Below, piece by piece: positions 8,090 to 16,471 of a stretch of 64,000 bases of DNA (its first letter is position 1; each line of letters begins with the position of its first letter). Both the position numbers and the translations under genes were made by a program. The DNA lies in the NCBI GenBank assembly GCA_030446485.1, contig JAUJNF010000010.1, positions 3,084 to 67,083 of the forward strand. The letters run 5' to 3'. The stretch comes from Thermoleophilaceae bacterium. GTDB taxonomy: Bacteria; Actinomycetota; Thermoleophilia; Solirubrobacterales; Thermoleophilaceae. The notes under the pieces were generated by a model. That model saw only the letters and a program-made list of their open reading frames with translations. It had not been told where the DNA came from and made no database searches.

Positions 8090-8782
8090 TCAGACCGCCT
8101 GACGCACCGGCCGCATGAGGATCTCGTTCACGTCCACGTGCGGTGGCTGGGACAGCGCGTAGACCACCGCGCGCGCGACGTCCTCGGCCTCGAGAGCACC
8201 GCTCGGCGCGGACTCGAAGAAGGGCGTGTCGACCATTCCCGGCTCGATCAGCGTGACCCGGATGTCGGCGTCGGCGACCTCCGCGCGAAGAGCTTCGCCC
8301 ATGGCCGTGGCGGCGAACTTGGTGGCGGCGTAGAGGGAGCCCGGAAGCGCTCGGCGGCCGGCCACCGAGCTCGTGATGAGCATGTGCCCGCGCCCCTGTG
8401 CGCGGAAGTGCCCGAGCACGGCGCGGATCGAGAGGGCCACGCCCAGGACGTTGGTGTCGATCATCGCCTTCCAGTGCTCGACGCTCTCCTCGAGGAAGCC
8501 GCGCTTGGCGCCGAAGCCGGCGTTGGCGAAGAAGGCGTCGAGGCGGCCGTGGCCGTCGAGCGCGGCCCGCACGAAGGCCTGCTGGGAGCCCCAGTCGGTC
8601 ACGTCGCAGGGCACGGCGAGGGCACGCTCATCGCCGCCGAGCTCGCCGGCGAGCGCGCGCAGCTTGTCCTCGGAGCGCGCTCCGAGGACCACCCGCCAGC
8701 CGGCGTCGACCGCGGCGCGAGCGGTGGCGGCGCCGATGCCGGTGCTGGCGCCGGTGATGGCGATCACGGGGGAGTCGGCCAT
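8090..8782 (-). CDS. Short-chain dehydrogenase/reductase (SDR)
   Basis: 230 residues from ATG at 8782, a classical SDR of usual length. The nucleotide-binding motif is GASTGIG (residues 10-16). The structural motif NAG, catalytic Ser in ITSSVAGR and the YAATK active-site Tyr/Lys are all present, followed by the IEPGMVDTPF loop. Arg residues after the second strand (GARSED) suggest NADP(H) preference. The substrate is unknown; this is the generic 'SDR family NAD(P)-dependent oxidoreductase' type. It is the first gene of a probable two-gene unit with dinB. A REP-like hairpin lies 49 bp upstream. Confidence 0.9.
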   Translation of the reverse strand: MADSPVIAITGASTGIGAATARAAVDAGWRVVLGARSEDKLRALAGELGGDERALAVPCDVTDWGSQQAFVRAALDGHGRLDAFFANAGFGAKRGFLEESVEHWKAMIDTNVLGVALSIRAVLGHFRAQGRGHMLITSSVAGRRALPGSLYAATKFAATAMGEALRAEVADADIRVTLIEPGMVDTPFFESAPSGALEAEDVARAVVYALSQPPHVDVNEILMRPVRQAV

Positions 8783-8830
8783 GCCGGCTTTCTAGCAGCC
8801 GTCGGAAGCGGCAGTCGCGGCCGCATCCAT

Positions 8831-8868
8831 CGCTACTCGCGCTAGAGCGCGAGGAGCACAGGCGCTAC
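8831..8868. repeat. REP-like hairpin repeat, second copy
   Basis: The palindrome CTCGCGCT-AG-AGCGCGAG (8836-8853) is followed by GAGCACAGGC and flanked by CGCTAC on both sides (8831-8836 and 8863-8868). It matches the array at 1-56 outside the inner stem. The inner stem pairs differ but remain complementary (GC/GC there, CT/AG here), which is the covariation expected of a selected hairpin. It lies between two divergent genes. Confidence 0.65.
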
Positions 8869-8905
8869 GCTCAGTTGTTGGACAGGGGCAGGACCCGGGG
8901 GACCT

Positions 8906-11581
8906 ATGACGCTGATCTCGAGCAGCACGCGGATGAACCGTGGGCGCATGGCGCTCGGCTTTGCGCTGCTCGCCGCGTGTCTCGTAGCCTGGCCGAGCGG
9001 AGCCTCGGCGCAGATCGTGGACCTGAACGGCCCGCCGCCGGCGCCCACGCTGCGGGGCGTCAGCCCGGCCGGCTCGACGCTGCACGTGACGTGGGACCCG
9101 GTCCGGGCCGACGACCTCGCCGGCTATCGCGTGGGCTACCGCGTCGCCGGCAGCGGTGCGGCCTACTCGTTCAGGGAGGCCGGGAAGGTGACGACCCTCG
9201 CCCTGACCGGGGGGATCGACAACGGCACCGGCTACGAGGTGGTGGTCCGGGCCGTCGACGCGACGAACAACGAGTCGGCGGACTCGGCGGTGGGGCAGGC
9301 CACCCCGCGCGCGTTCTGGCTCGCGACGGGCTCGAACATCAAGCGCCTGCGCGAGCGCGATGCCGCCGCCGCGGCCTTTGCCTTCAACACTCCGCTCTCG
9401 TTCACGCTGACGAAGGCGATCGACGAGACGGCCACCAGGGACCCACGGCCGTTGAATCCGAACTACACGCCGGGCCCGGGGCCGACCCTGACGTACGCGA
9501 GCTACGCCAAGTTCGCCGCCGACGTCGAGCATGACCTGCGCCCCGAGATCGACACCGACAGCGAGCGCCGCATCAAGTCCTGGGTGCAGGCCGTGCTCTA
9601 CGACCCCGAGGCCTGGGCGCTCACCCCCGAGCGCGAGCAGGCCAACCCGAACTTCTACCTGGAGCAGTTCTGCCGCCTCGCGCACGAGGCCGCCCTCCGG
9701 CCGACCCGGCGCCTGACCTGCATCAACCTCCCGAGCCCGGACCTGGGCATCCGCTTCAAGCAGGAGCGCGAGACCAAGAACGACGCCTACCTGCGGATGG
9801 GCTTCGCGAAGTCGGCGGCGCGGACGGCCGACATCACCGGAATCCAGTCACAGCTGCTCGCCTACGACCTCGAGGAGTTCGAGCGGCTCGTGCGGAGCGT
9901 GGCCGAGCAGGCCCGCGCTGCGGACGCGAACCCCAACGTCAGCGTGATCGCCGAGGTCACGCCGGTCAACAACAAGCAGCTGCTCAACCTCAACGAGCTG
10001 TTCTCGGCCTACGCCGGGGTGCGCACCAACGTGGCGGGGATGTACCTGGCGCTGCCCTTCGACAGGGGTGCGGAGGACCCGGTGCAGGATGCCCAGCGGG
10101 AGCAGCGGATGGACGACTTCCTGAACCAGGTCGCGGCCACTCCGTTCCCGGACCCCCCGGACACGATCATCGAGGGGGAGCCGGTGGTCACCTTCAACAC
10201 CCTCACGGCCACGTTCCGGGCCAGCCGCGGCGGCACGAGCTTCCAGTGCCAGGTCGACCGTGGGGCCTACGTGCCCTGCTCCTCGCCGTACACGACTCCC
10301 GGCCTCGGCGACGGTCCGCACCGCCTGGCCGTGCGGGCTCGGGATGCGGGCGGCCTTCTCGACGGCAGCGGCCTGATCGACGCGCGTCCCGACTTCCGCG
10401 CCTTCACGCTCGAGAACTTCGTCCCCGAGACGACGATCGACGCCGGTCCGGCCGGCCCGACCAACGACACCACGCCTACGTTCCGCTTCTCGGCCAACGA
10501 GCCGGCGAAGAGCTTCGCGTGTCGCGTCGACTCGGTCCTGGAGGTGGACTTCGTGCCGTGCTCGTCGCCGGTCACCACCCGAGCGCTGGCGGAAGGCCCG
10601 CACGTCATCGAGGTACGGGCCACCGACATGGCCGACAAGACCGACGCGACGCCGGCCCGACGCGAGTTCACGGTCGACCTGACCGTTCCGGACACCACCC
10701 TCGCGGCCGGGCCGACGGGCCTGACGGGCGACAGCACGCCCACCTTCGACCTGGCGTCGACCGAAGGAGGGGTCACCTACCAGTGCCGTGTCGATTCGGC
10801 GCGGGTCGAGGACTTCTTCGTGTGCGGCTCGTCGACGACGCTGCCGCCGCTGGCCGACGGCGCGCACACCTTCGAGGCTCGCGCCGTGGACGCGGCCGCC
10901 AACGCCGACGCCAGCCCGCTGCGGATCGACTTCACCGTGGACGCCACCGCGCCGGTCACCCGCTTCACCGCGAAGCCCGCCCGCGTGACGCGCTCGACCT
11001 CGGCGCGCTTCGCGTTCTCGGTCGAGGACGCGTCGGCGCCGAACGGCAGGGGCCTGGTGCGCGAGTGCCGGCTGGACCGAGCCGACTGGGCCCCCTGTTC
11101 CTCGCGCGTGAGCCTCAGCGCTCTCAGGCCCGGCCTGCACACGTTCAGGGCGCGGGCGCGGGACCAGGCGGGCAACTTCGACGCGGTCGGAACGGCACGC
11201 CAATGGCGGGTGCAGACCAAGCCGGCGACGCTGGTGGAGGGCCCGGCCCTGTGGGAGTTCCCGTTCCGCCCGTCGCGGGCCGGTCTGTTCACGGTGCCCG
11301 ACACGCTGGCCACCTGCGGGCTAGGCAACGCGTGCTCGGTGTCGGTGGTCATTCGGCCGTCGCCGCGCTCGGGCCGGCGGCGCGCCGCCATCGGCGGGCG
11401 CTCGGCAACGATCGGTCCGGCGGCGATCGCGCCGGTGCGGGCCCTGCTCTCGAAGTCCGGTCTCAGCACCCTCAGGCGCAGTCGGCAGATGCTCGTGCGC
11501 GCCGACATCTCGGTGCGCCAGGGCAGGAAGCGCCCGGTGAAGCGCACCGTTCGGTTCACGCTGGTGGCGCCTCGGCGCTAG
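8906..11581 (+). CDS. Large secreted protein with FN3 and Cys-paired Ig-like repeats
   Basis: 891 residues from ATG at 8906 (an internal ATG at 8933 is an alternative). A signal peptide ends near residue 35 (GASAQ). A fibronectin type III domain covers about 43-135. A central region of about 290 residues (135-425) with features of an extracellular TIM-barrel-like domain matches no family I can name. Four Ig-like repeats of about 85 residues (about 425-775) follow, each with a TPTF-type strand, a Cys in a C-x-V-D or C-x-L-D motif and a second Cys in PCSS or CGSS, suggesting one disulfide per repeat. The tail from about 780 is Arg-rich. It is probably secreted and surface-associated. A function in binding or polysaccharide processing is only a guess. 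Confidence 0.75.
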   Translation: MTLISSSTRMNRGRMALGFALLAACLVAWPSGASAQIVDLNGPPPAPTLRGVSPAGSTLHVTWDPVRADDLAGYRVGYRVAGSGAAYSFREAGKVTTLALTGGIDNGTGYEVVVRAVDATNNESADSAVGQATPRAFWLATGSNIKRLRERDAAAAAFAFNTPLSFTLTKAIDETATRDPRPLNPNYTPGPGPTLTYASYAKFAADVEHDLRPEIDTDSERRIKSWVQAVLYDPEAWALTPEREQANPNFYLEQFCRLAHEAALRPTRRLTCINLPSPDLGIRFKQERETKNDAYLRMGFAKSAARTADITGIQSQLLAYDLEEFERLVRSVAEQARAADANPNVSVIAEVTPVNNKQLLNLNELFSAYAGVRTNVAGMYLALPFDRGAEDPVQDAQREQRMDDFLNQVAATPFPDPPDTIIEGEPVVTFNTLTATFRASRGGTSFQCQVDRGAYVPCSSPYTTPGLGDGPHRLAVRARDAGGLLDGSGLIDARPDFRAFTLENFVPETTIDAGPAGPTNDTTPTFRFSANEPAKSFACRVDSVLEVDFVPCSSPVTTRALAEGPHVIEVRATDMADKTDATPARREFTVDLTVPDTTLAAGPTGLTGDSTPTFDLASTEGGVTYQCRVDSARVEDFFVCGSSTTLPPLADGAHTFEARAVDAAANADASPLRIDFTVDATAPVTRFTAKPARVTRSTSARFAFSVEDASAPNGRGLVRECRLDRADWAPCSSRVSLSALRPGLHTFRARARDQAGNFDAVGTARQWRVQTKPATLVEGPALWEFPFRPSRAGLFTVPDTLATCGLGNACSVSVVIRPSPRSGRRRAAIGGRSATIGPAAIAPVRALLSKSGLSTLRRSRQMLVRADISVRQGRKRPVKRTVRFTLVAPRR

Positions 11582-11650
11582 CCGGCGGCGCGGCGGCGGG
11601 CCTTGCCCGCGGACGGGCGCTCTGGATGATCGGTGATCTAGTCTCCGTCC

Positions 11651-11893
11651 ATGGGCGACGCCGACATCCAGGCCCACATCGAGAAGCTCGTCGCGGAGGA
11701 GCACGAGCTGCTCGGCGCGCACCAGAGCACCGGGCTTGACGCCCAGGAGCACCAGCGGCTCGGTGACGTCAAGGTGGAGCTCGACCAGCTGTGGGACCTG
11801 CTGCGCCAGAGGCGCGCGCTCAGAGACGCGGGCCGGGATCCCGACGGGGCGAGCGAGCGCAGCGGCCCGGTGGTGGAGGACTACCTGGGCTGA
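11651..11893 (+). CDS. DUF2630 family protein
   Basis: 80 residues from ATG at 11651. The pattern IQAHIEKLVAEEHEL, then HQRLGDVKVELDQLWDLL and RQRRALRDAGRDP, matches DUF2630, a short helical actinobacterial family of unknown function. The length is normal for the family. It has no signal peptide or membrane helix, so it is cytoplasmic. It follows the secreted Ig-repeat gene by 69 bp and may be read through from it. A GC-rich hairpin lies just after the stop. Confidence 0.88.
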   Translation: MGDADIQAHIEKLVAEEHELLGAHQSTGLDAQEHQRLGDVKVELDQLWDLLRQRRALRDAGRDPDGASERSGPVVEDYLG

Positions 11894-11902
11894 GCGGTGG
11901 TC

Positions 11903-11929
11903 ACCGGCCAGCTCGCGCGGCGCGCCGGT
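11903..11929 (+). terminator. Possible hairpin terminator after the DUF2630 gene
   Basis: ACCGGC (11903-11908) pairs with GCCGGT (11924-11929) around a GC-rich loop, ten bases after the stop codon, followed by CGTTCT rather than a true T tract. Position supports a 3' hairpin; strength is modest. Confidence 0.35.
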
Positions 11930-12015
11930 CGTTCTGCCGAATGCTCGATAACCGGTCTTATGTAGACCCGACGTTTGGACGGGGGCGCGACGAGAGCCGC
12001 AACGAGGGGGCCGCG

Positions 12016-12045
12016 AACAGCGGTCGACGGACGTTGACCGCTGTT
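12016..12045. promoter_or_regulatory. Perfect 10-bp inverted repeat upstream of the carboxypeptidase gene
   Basis: AACAGCGGTC (12016-12025) and GACCGCTGTT (12036-12045) are exact reverse complements separated by ten bases, so the half-sites are 20 bp apart centre to centre, two turns of the helix on the same face. This suits a dimeric regulator. An RNA hairpin is the alternative, but no T tract follows. It lies 94 bp before the preferred TTG start. The next 95 bp include the least G+C-rich stretch of the gap. Confidence 0.5.
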
Positions 12046-12139
12046 ACCTTCGCTTCGGTCGCCCCGAGATGATAGAAATCATTCTCTCCAAGGGTCGGTG
12101 CCGGGATCACCGCGCCCATCGACGCCGGGGGGCTCTCAC

Positions 12140-14983
12140 TTGAAGCGCATCGTCTTTCTCATCGGGCTGGCCGGTCTGGTCCTTGCGTCTGTACTGTCGT
12201 CGACCGCCGCTGCGGCCGAGCAGCTCGTCAGGGTGAACACTCCGACCCAGTTCGCCAAGCAGAAGCTCACGAGCTTGGGGCTCGACCTGACGGAACACGG
12301 TGGCCCCAGCTTTGTCGAGGTCGTGCTGCACGACCCGGCCGATGGAGAGACGCTCCGGACGAACGGCTTCTCGTACACGATGGAGGTTCCCGATCTTGCG
12401 GCCCAGGCCGAGGCCGACCGCCGGGCCGACGTGGCCTACGCCGCACGCACAGCGGTGTCGCCCCTTCCGAGTGGCCGGGACAGCTACCGCTTTCTCCAGG
12501 ACTACGAGAACGACATGGCCGGCCTCGTCGCGAAGAACCCGGACCTCGTCAAGCCGATATCGCTTCCGTTCAAGACCCACGAGGGGCGCGTCGTCAAGGG
12601 AATCGAGATAACCAACAACGTCAACAACGCCGCGGACGGCAAGCCCGTCTTTCTGCAGATGGGCGTCCACCACGCCCGCGAGTGGCCGTCCGGCGAGCAC
12701 GCGATCGAGTTCGCCTTCGACCTCGTGAACAACTACGGCAAGGATCCGCGCACGACCGATCTGGTGAACCGGGTCCGCACGATCGTGATTCCAATCGTCA
12801 ACCCCGACGGCTTCAACCTGTCGCGGACCGTGAAGGCCAACGAGGGCGACCCCGACACCGGGGATGATCGCGTGGACGAGAACGCCGAGCTTGTGCGGAT
12901 CGTCGGCGACCCGACCTTCGAGTTCAAGCGCAAGAACTGCCGCCGGTTCCGGGACACCGCGCCGTGCGAGACCAACCGGGCGCTCGGGGTTGATCCGAAC
13001 CGCAACTACGGGGCCTTCTGGGGCGGCCCGGGCTCGAGCGGAGGCGAGACCAGCGAGATCTTCCGCGGACCGGCGCCGTTCTCCGAGCCGGAGACGCAGA
13101 ACATCCGCGACCTGGTCTCCAAGCGCCACGTGACGATGTTGATCACCAACCACACCTTTTCGAACCTGGTTTTGCGACCGCCGGGCGTGGCCACCGCCGG
13201 TGACCCGCCGGACGAGGCCGCTCTCGAGGAGCTCGGGGGGGCGATGACCGCGCAGAACGGCTACCGCAACATCCCCGGCTTCCTGCTCTACGACACCACC
13301 GGGACGACCGAGGACTGGACCTACAACGCCACCGGCGGCTTTGGCTACACGTTTGAGATCGGGCGCAACCGCTTCCACCCCGTCTACGAGAGCATGGTGA
13401 ACGAGTACACGGGCAAGACAGCGCGGAGCCGACCGGGTGCCAAGGGCACCGAGGGCGGCAACCGCGAGGCTTACTACATCGCCATGGAGGCCGCAGCCAA
13501 CCCGAAGAACCACTCGGTCGTGACCGGTTCGGCCGCTCCCGGGCGGGTCCTGCGCGTCAGGAAGACCTTCCAGACGCCCACGTCTGAGCCGTCGAAGGCA
13601 GGCGATCCGAAGAGTCCGCGCAAGACCTTCACGGACAATCTCAATGTCTCGTACAACGTGCCCGCCTCGGGCAACGTCGACTGGCACATCAACCCCTCGA
13701 CACGGCCACTGGTGGCGGGCAAGCCGGGGCGCGAGCCCGTAGGGCCCCCGAGCGCCGCACAGACGTTCGCACAGAACGAAACCGACCTGCCCTGCGCCGA
13801 TGCCGACACCGAGCTCGAGACCTGCAAGGAGGACAACGAGTTCACCGTGCCCGGTCGCCCCGACGACAACGGCTTCGCCTCGGTCCGGATCGAGTGGGGC
13901 ACCGAGGAGAGCGACTGGGACCTGACGATCCTCCGCGTGAACGCGGACGGGTCACGCGAGGTGATCGGTCAGTCGGCCCAGGGCGGCACGAACTTCGAGC
14001 AGTTCACGATCAAGAACCCGACACCCGGTGGCAAGGCCGTCAAGTACATCGCCCGCGTGGTCAACTGGGCGGCGGCGGAGCCGTGGAAGGGAACGGTCAA
14101 GTTCGAAAGCCCGAAGCCGGCCGAGCGCGGGATCAAGGAGAGCTGGACGCTGAGCTGCGAGACCGCGGACGGCACCGTGCTCGGGGACCGGCCGCTCGAG
14201 ATCGACCGCGGCGAGCGCTTCGCCGTGGACATCCCCGGCTGCGCGGCCCCGGCCGGCACCGGCGCGGGCGGTCCGAACGCAGGCGCTCCCGATCCCGGGG
14301 CGGCCGACCTGCTCCGGCCGGTGGCCACGCTGCAGGTGCCGCGCATCTCGACGAACCGGACGCCCTCGACGCGCATCCCGATCAAGTTCTTCGGTCAGGA
14401 CGACTTTGGCATCCGCTTCTACCGGCTGCAGGTGCGTGAGCTCGGTCGGACGGGAGCGGCGGGCTACCGCACGATCTTCCCGCGCATCGAGAGCACCCGC
14501 TTCCGGTTCAGCGCCCAGCCGGGGAGGACCTACCAGTTCCGGCTGCGAGCTGTCGACCTGTCCGGCAAGCCCTCCAAGTACGTGACGGCGACGATGGTCG
14601 TACCGATCGACCAGGAGTCGGAGGGCGTCAAGTACCGCCGCTTCCGGGAGCAGTCGAGCACGACAACCTTCGGAGGCACCTACCGAACCGGCCGCAGCCG
14701 TGGGGCCACTCTGAGCTACGTGTTCAGGGGTGGCAACTTCTCGCTGATCGGGCTGAAGAGCCGTCTCGGTGGGCTTGCGCGCGTGACCCTGGACGGCAAG
14801 TCGCAGGTCATCGACACCTATGCCCCCCGGACGGAGGACCGAGCCGTGCTGTTCCAGCGGCGTCTGAAGAATCGTCAGCATCGCCTGAAGGTGACGGTCC
14901 TCGGCCGGCGCCAGGCGGCGTCCGGCGCGAACAACGTGAGGATCGACGCTCTGTCGATCTTCCGCCGCAGCGAGAACCGGTAA
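12140..14983 (+). CDS. Secreted M14-family zinc carboxypeptidase
   Basis: 947 residues from TTG at 12140. An upstream in-frame GTG at 12098 would add 14 residues before an otherwise normal signal peptide (KRIVFLIGLAG to TAAAA), so the TTG is preferred. The M14 domain covers about 110-460: zinc ligands His178 and Glu181 in HHARE, third ligand His338 in NHTF, substrate-binding DPNRNYG, and the catalytic Glu406 in YTFEIG. After it come beta-rich segments and a C-terminal carbohydrate-binding-like part. The role is removal of C-terminal residues from peptides outside the cell, for nutrition or wall turnover. A perfect 10-bp inverted repeat lies upstream and a 12-bp stem follows the stop. Confidence 0.88.
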   Translation: MKRIVFLIGLAGLVLASVLSSTAAAAEQLVRVNTPTQFAKQKLTSLGLDLTEHGGPSFVEVVLHDPADGETLRTNGFSYTMEVPDLAAQAEADRRADVAYAARTAVSPLPSGRDSYRFLQDYENDMAGLVAKNPDLVKPISLPFKTHEGRVVKGIEITNNVNNAADGKPVFLQMGVHHAREWPSGEHAIEFAFDLVNNYGKDPRTTDLVNRVRTIVIPIVNPDGFNLSRTVKANEGDPDTGDDRVDENAELVRIVGDPTFEFKRKNCRRFRDTAPCETNRALGVDPNRNYGAFWGGPGSSGGETSEIFRGPAPFSEPETQNIRDLVSKRHVTMLITNHTFSNLVLRPPGVATAGDPPDEAALEELGGAMTAQNGYRNIPGFLLYDTTGTTEDWTYNATGGFGYTFEIGRNRFHPVYESMVNEYTGKTARSRPGAKGTEGGNREAYYIAMEAAANPKNHSVVTGSAAPGRVLRVRKTFQTPTSEPSKAGDPKSPRKTFTDNLNVSYNVPASGNVDWHINPSTRPLVAGKPGREPVGPPSAAQTFAQNETDLPCADADTELETCKEDNEFTVPGRPDDNGFASVRIEWGTEESDWDLTILRVNADGSREVIGQSAQGGTNFEQFTIKNPTPGGKAVKYIARVVNWAAAEPWKGTVKFESPKPAERGIKESWTLSCETADGTVLGDRPLEIDRGERFAVDIPGCAAPAGTGAGGPNAGAPDPGAADLLRPVATLQVPRISTNRTPSTRIPIKFFGQDDFGIRFYRLQVRELGRTGAAGYRTIFPRIESTRFRFSAQPGRTYQFRLRAVDLSGKPSKYVTATMVVPIDQESEGVKYRRFREQSSTTTFGGTYRTGRSRGATLSYVFRGGNFSLIGLKSRLGGLARVTLDGKSQVIDTYAPRTEDRAVLFQRRLKNRQHRLKVTVLGRRQAASGANNVRIDALSIFRRSENR

Positions 14984-14992
14984 GAGCAGCAG

Positions 14993-15029
14993 CACGGGTC
15001 CGCCGAGCGGCGGCTCAGGCGGGCCCGTG
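14993..15029 (+). terminator. Hairpin after the carboxypeptidase gene
   Basis: CACGGGTCCGCC (14993-15004) pairs with GGCGGGCCCGTG (15018-15029), a 12-bp stem with one G-U type mismatch and a 13-base loop, starting ten bases past the stop. No T tract follows, as is common in very G+C-rich genomes. It separates this gene from the next start at 15055. Confidence 0.55.
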
Positions 15030-15054
15030 ACTCTGCCTCTGCCAAACTCCTCGC

Positions 15055-15663
15055 GTGGCCAAGCAGCGACAGGTGAAGATGCAGGTGCGCCAGGGCGGGC
15101 TGGCGGCCATGCAGCAGCTGGAGCACCGCACCGACGAGCAGCTGCAGAACGAATCGCGTCACCGCGCGGCGGCACGGGCCCTGCTGGGCGCCCGGGCAGC
15201 CGAGCGCTACGACGCCGCCGCGGCGCGCCGTTACTTCAACGAGGCGCTCGCGGGCTGCCACCCCCAGGAGCGTCCCCACCTACGACAGATGATGAAGGCC
15301 TCGCTGGCGCAGGCTGAGCGCCGTCCCGACGACCTGCGGGACGCCATGACCAAGCTGGGTCAGGCCCCTCCGAGCAACCGGCAGCTCCTGTTCCTGCGCT
15401 TCATGGGCCTCGTGGCCCCTCCCCCCGGCTCGAGCCTCCTGACGCGCGCCCGGGGCATCGGCGTGGTGGTCGGCCTGGTGCTCCTGCTGCTCGTGATCGG
15501 CTATGCGCTCGCGGAGCTCGTGGCCCTGCCCTTCGGCGGGATCGGCCTGCTCGGCGGCATCTTCCTGGGGCTCCTCATCGTCGCGGTGGCCCTCGGCGTG
15601 CTCAGCGTGCTCGGCCGGCGCCGTCAGGCCAAGGCGATTGCGGCGCGAAGCGGGACCAGGTAG
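15055..15663 (+). CDS. Hypothetical membrane protein with two C-terminal helices
   Basis: 202 residues from GTG at 15055. Residues 1-125 are soluble, charged and mostly helical (Arg, Gln and Ala rich; a TPR-like feel around AAARRYFNEALAGCHP). Two strong membrane helices follow at about 131-155 and 160-188, with a short basic tail. The soluble part is probably cytoplasmic. No family is recognised. It stands between a hairpin and the convergent thioredoxin gene, so it is probably transcribed alone. Confidence 0.7.
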   Translation: MAKQRQVKMQVRQGGLAAMQQLEHRTDEQLQNESRHRAAARALLGARAAERYDAAAARRYFNEALAGCHPQERPHLRQMMKASLAQAERRPDDLRDAMTKLGQAPPSNRQLLFLRFMGLVAPPPGSSLLTRARGIGVVVGLVLLLLVIGYALAELVALPFGGIGLLGGIFLGLLIVAVALGVLSVLGRRRQAKAIAARSGTR

Positions 15664-15715
15664 CGCCGCTACCGGCGCGCCGAACCGCGCCGCTCGACAC
15701 TCGCGCGGCCGCCGC

Positions 15716-16471
15716 TCAGTAGAGCGCAGTCGACAGCCGGCGCCGGTGCTCGCGGGCGAGCGGATCGTCCGGCCCGAGCTCGGTGAAGATCGCGATCATC
15801 ACCTGCCGGATGCGGTCGCGCTTGTCGCCGTCGACCGCTCCGGCGAACGCCTGCTGCAGCAGCTCGAGCGCGGTGGCCGGGTCGCCCGCATCCCACGCCT
15901 CGAAGGCCGGGTTCAGGCGGTCGCCCTCGGACGTCAGGCGAGCGCGGGCGCTGAGCCCCGCCGCGGCGAAGTCGTGCTCGAAGGGCGCCAGGACCTCCAC
16001 CGCCTCGTCGGCGTCCCCGCGCGCGAGCAGCATCCGGCCGAGGGCCTGCGCGGCGCCCGCGTGCCGCGGATCGACCTCCAGCGCGCGGCGCAGGGCGGCC
16101 TCGTCCGGCGCGGCGCCGTTCCCGGCCACCAGGCGATCGGCCTCGGAGGGCACCAGCGAGTCGAAGAAGCGCTCCACCTGGGCGGGCGGCACGGCTCCGG
16201 TGAACTCGTCCACCACGCGGCCGTCCTTAAAGGCCTTGACCGCCGGGATGCCCTGGACCCGGAACTGCTGCGCGAGCGCCTGGTTGGCGTCGACGTCGAC
16301 CTTGGCCAGGTCGACGTCCCCCTCGCGGGCCTTCGCCGCGGTCTCGAGGGCCGGGGTGAGCTGGCGACACGGCCCGCACCACGCGGCCCAGAAGTCCACC
16401 ACCACCGGCACCTCACGCGAGCGCTCGACCACGCTCTGCGCGAACTCGGCCTGGGCGACGTCGCGGATCAC
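15716..16471 (-). CDS. Thioredoxin/TPR co-chaperone (YbbN/CnoX-like)
   Basis: 251 residues from ATG at 16471. The N-terminal thioredoxin domain (about 1-110) has the intact WCGPC motif (Cys32, Cys35) and the cis-Pro in GIPAVKAF. Residues 125-251 are helical TPR-like repeats (DEAALRRALEVDPRHAGAAQALGRML), the layout of YbbN/CnoX, which protects clients from oxidation and aggregation and hands them to GroEL. Unlike E. coli YbbN, both redox Cys are present, so it may also act as a disulfide reductase. Its start overlaps the stop of the cyclophilin lipoprotein gene by four bases (ATGA), showing translational coupling. Confidence 0.9.
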   Translation of the reverse strand: MIRDVAQAEFAQSVVERSREVPVVVDFWAAWCGPCRQLTPALETAAKAREGDVDLAKVDVDANQALAQQFRVQGIPAVKAFKDGRVVDEFTGAVPPAQVERFFDSLVPSEADRLVAGNGAAPDEAALRRALEVDPRHAGAAQALGRMLLARGDADEAVEVLAPFEHDFAAAGLSARARLTSEGDRLNPAFEAWDAGDPATALELLQQAFAGAVDGDKRDRIRQVMIAIFTELGPDDPLAREHRRRLSTALY

